Shown one piece after another: positions 5,388-6,446 of a DNA stretch of 6,446 bases (position 1 is its first letter; each line of letters starts with the position of its first letter). Source of the DNA: Hyphomicrobiales bacterium (GTDB taxonomy: Bacteria > Pseudomonadota > Alphaproteobacteria > Rhizobiales > Devosiaceae); NCBI GenBank assembly GCA_015487985.1, contig WFOP01000054.1, positions 1-6,446 of the forward strand. The letters run 5' to 3'. The translations under genes were made by a program, and so were the position numbers. Below the pieces are notes generated by a model. The model saw only the letters and a list, made by a program, of their open reading frames with translations. It was not told where the DNA came from and did not search any database.

Positions 5388-6307
5388 TGAGCGCCAATGG
5401 ATTTTCAGCAACAGCCAGCCTGTTGAAAAAAGAGTTTATTGAACACAAAATTCCCTTTCTTTATGTGCCGGGCATTTTTGTGATTCTGATTTTTGGTTCG
5501 TTCTTTATCTCCGCATGGCGGCATGGAAAGAACTGGGAAATGGCCAGCATGTTTGTGCCGGCAAACGAAGGAATTGACATTTTTAACGCATTCTATTCGG
5601 TCTCAATTATCCTGTGGCTGGGATATCTGACCCTGATGCTGTTCGTGTATTTTTCCGCAAGTTTTAGTGCAGACCGAAAAAATAACGCGCTGCTGTTCTG
5701 GAAATCCCTTCCCGTTTCGGACCTGGAAGCGCTGGGTGTAAAAACCCTTGCAGGAATGGTGATGTTTCCATTGGTAATTATGGGGTGGGCATTGGCCACC
5801 GCCGTGCTTGGATTCGTTATCCTCAGTGTTGTTTCTGCCACCAGCCCACTGGTGGCCGCGCTTAACTCTGGCACCAATTTATGGACAACCCTCAATGTCG
5901 AAATTTCTTCATTGATATTTGTTTCCATGTCTTTGCTCTGGTATCTGCCTATATTCACCTTTGTTGGTTTGTTGGGGACCGTTTTGCGTGGCTGGGCCAT
6001 TCCTGCCTTTATTCTTCTGATGGTGATGGTTGAGGTCATTGAAAGCATTGTTAACTTTGCGCAGGGCGGCCAGATTTCAGATTGGTTGTCCTTCCGTATA
6101 GAAGCGCCCTTTAGAATTGCCAGCGACATGGCGGATAACATTGTTGGCAATGCGGAGTTTGAGGTGATCGAAATTGTTTCGGTATTAAATTTTGTCCCCG
6201 CTTTTTTATCACGGATCGATTGGACTGAAATGGTGGCAGGCTGGTTGTTTGCGGCAATTTTTGTCTACCTGGCAAGTGAATATCGCCGCCGCCGGTTGGC
6301 CGCCTAG
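5387..6307 (+). CDS. ABC-2 type permease subunit of the YtrA-linked exporter
   Basis: A 306-residue inner membrane protein with about six hydrophobic helices: roughly 22-43, 72-93, 122-149, 173-199, 203-219 and 280-297. Between helices 2 and 3 is DRKNNALLFWKSLPVSD (96-112), a cytoplasmic coupling-loop motif shared by ABC-2 permeases of this kind. The loop between helices 5 and 6 (220-279) is long and mixed in charge. The ATG overlaps the TAA of the ATPase gene by one base (TAATG), with GGGGA about nine bases upstream, so translation is probably coupled. One permease and one ATPase suggest a complex with two copies of each. The protein ends in YRRRRLAA, consistent with a cytoplasmic tail. Family call is strong; export of a peptide, antibiotic or lipid is only a family-based guess. 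Confidence 0.88.
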   Translation: MSANGFSATASLLKKEFIEHKIPFLYVPGIFVILIFGSFFISAWRHGKNWEMASMFVPANEGIDIFNAFYSVSIILWLGYLTLMLFVYFSASFSADRKNNALLFWKSLPVSDLEALGVKTLAGMVMFPLVIMGWALATAVLGFVILSVVSATSPLVAALNSGTNLWTTLNVEISSLIFVSMSLLWYLPIFTFVGLLGTVLRGWAIPAFILLMVMVEVIESIVNFAQGGQISDWLSFRIEAPFRIASDMADNIVGNAEFEVIEIVSVLNFVPAFLSRIDWTEMVAGWLFAAIFVYLASEYRRRRLAA

Positions 6308-6346
6308 AAAACGGGTAAATAAAATAAATAAATGGTTTGAAAAATA

Positions 6347-6373
6347 AAAATGGCGGGTTCATCCCGCCATTTT
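6347..6373. terminator. bidirectional rho-independent terminator
   Basis: AAAATGGCGGG (6347-6357) and CCCGCCATTTT (6363-6373) form a perfect 11-bp stem with a five-base TTCAT loop. On the plus strand the stem runs into TTTTCTTT; on the minus strand it is followed by a TTTTTATTTTT tract. It can therefore end both the exporter operon, 39 bases after its stop, and the convergent gene from the right. Confidence 0.88.
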
Positions 6374-6391
6374 CTTTGCCATTATATGTGA

Positions 6392-6446
6392 TCATTTTCT
6401 TGCGAACTCCTTCTCGTTTTCAACATGAACGTTTGCTGAACGGAAC
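6392..6446 (-). CDS. C-terminal end of an unidentified convergent gene (partial)
   Basis: Reading leftward from the window edge, one minus-strand frame is open for 17 codons (FRSANVHVENEKEFARK) and stops with TGA at 6394-6392. The stop falls 19 bases before the bidirectional terminator hairpin, just where the end of a convergent gene is expected. The composition is charged, as in a soluble protein tail. A second minus-strand frame is also open here, ending at a TAA further left, so the frame choice is not certain. I do not recognise the family from so short a piece. Confidence 0.4.
   Translation of the reverse strand, partial: FRSANVHVENEKEFARK

Noticed and set aside
6111..6395. 94-codon minus-strand frame starting at 6395 after an AAGGAG
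   Set aside because: It reads through the terminator hairpin and antisense to the permease gene, and its product has low-complexity aromatic stretches with no family resemblance. The AAGGAG is more simply part of the convergent gene's last codons.

Overview
This window looks like chromosomal DNA from an alphaproteobacterium, possibly a marine or aquatic one. G+C content is around half by eye. The best clues are the sugar transporter genes. The permease has the long form with a central insertion that I associate with alphaproteobacterial XylH, and the ATPase is a single-domain XylG rather than the double-domain enterobacterial protein. I cannot name a genus. No mobile element, CRISPR array or broken gene is visible.

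Left part (1-3642): a D-xylose-type ABC import locus. A ROK-family repressor, of which only the first 76 codons are in the window, is transcribed leftward. It diverges from xylF (periplasmic binding protein), xylH (permease) and xylG (ATPase). The 188-base divergent region holds a 13-bp palindrome inside the predicted repressor promoter, a perfect 10-bp tandem repeat just upstream of the predicted xylF promoter, and a strong ribosome binding site for xylF. A rho-independent terminator lies between xylF and xylH. It probably makes the operon polar, giving more binding protein than membrane components. No xylose catabolic gene (xylA, xylB or a dehydrogenase) is present in the window.

Middle part (3643-4117): a 475-base stretch without a protein gene. 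It carries two divergent tRNA genes, tRNA-Pro(CGG) on the minus strand and tRNA-Gln(TTG) on the plus strand, both with encoded CCA ends and recognisable promoter elements. The transcribed 5' leader of tRNA-Pro is complementary to its own discriminator-CCA end and 3' trailer.

Right part (4064-6307): a tight three-gene operon. It encodes a short YtrA-type GntR regulator, an ABC ATPase with divergent Q-loop and signature motifs, and a six-helix ABC-2 type permease. Adjacent genes overlap by 11 and 1 bases. The -35 box and an inverted-repeat operator lie just upstream of the regulator start, which suggests autorepression. The substrate is unknown; family precedent suggests a stress- or drug-responsive exporter.

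Right end (6308-6446): a bidirectional terminator hairpin separates this operon from the last 17 codons of an unidentified convergent gene. The most interesting points are the two promoter/operator architectures, the tRNA-Pro leader pairing and the poorly characterised YtrA-type exporter. I do not see a wholly novel system.
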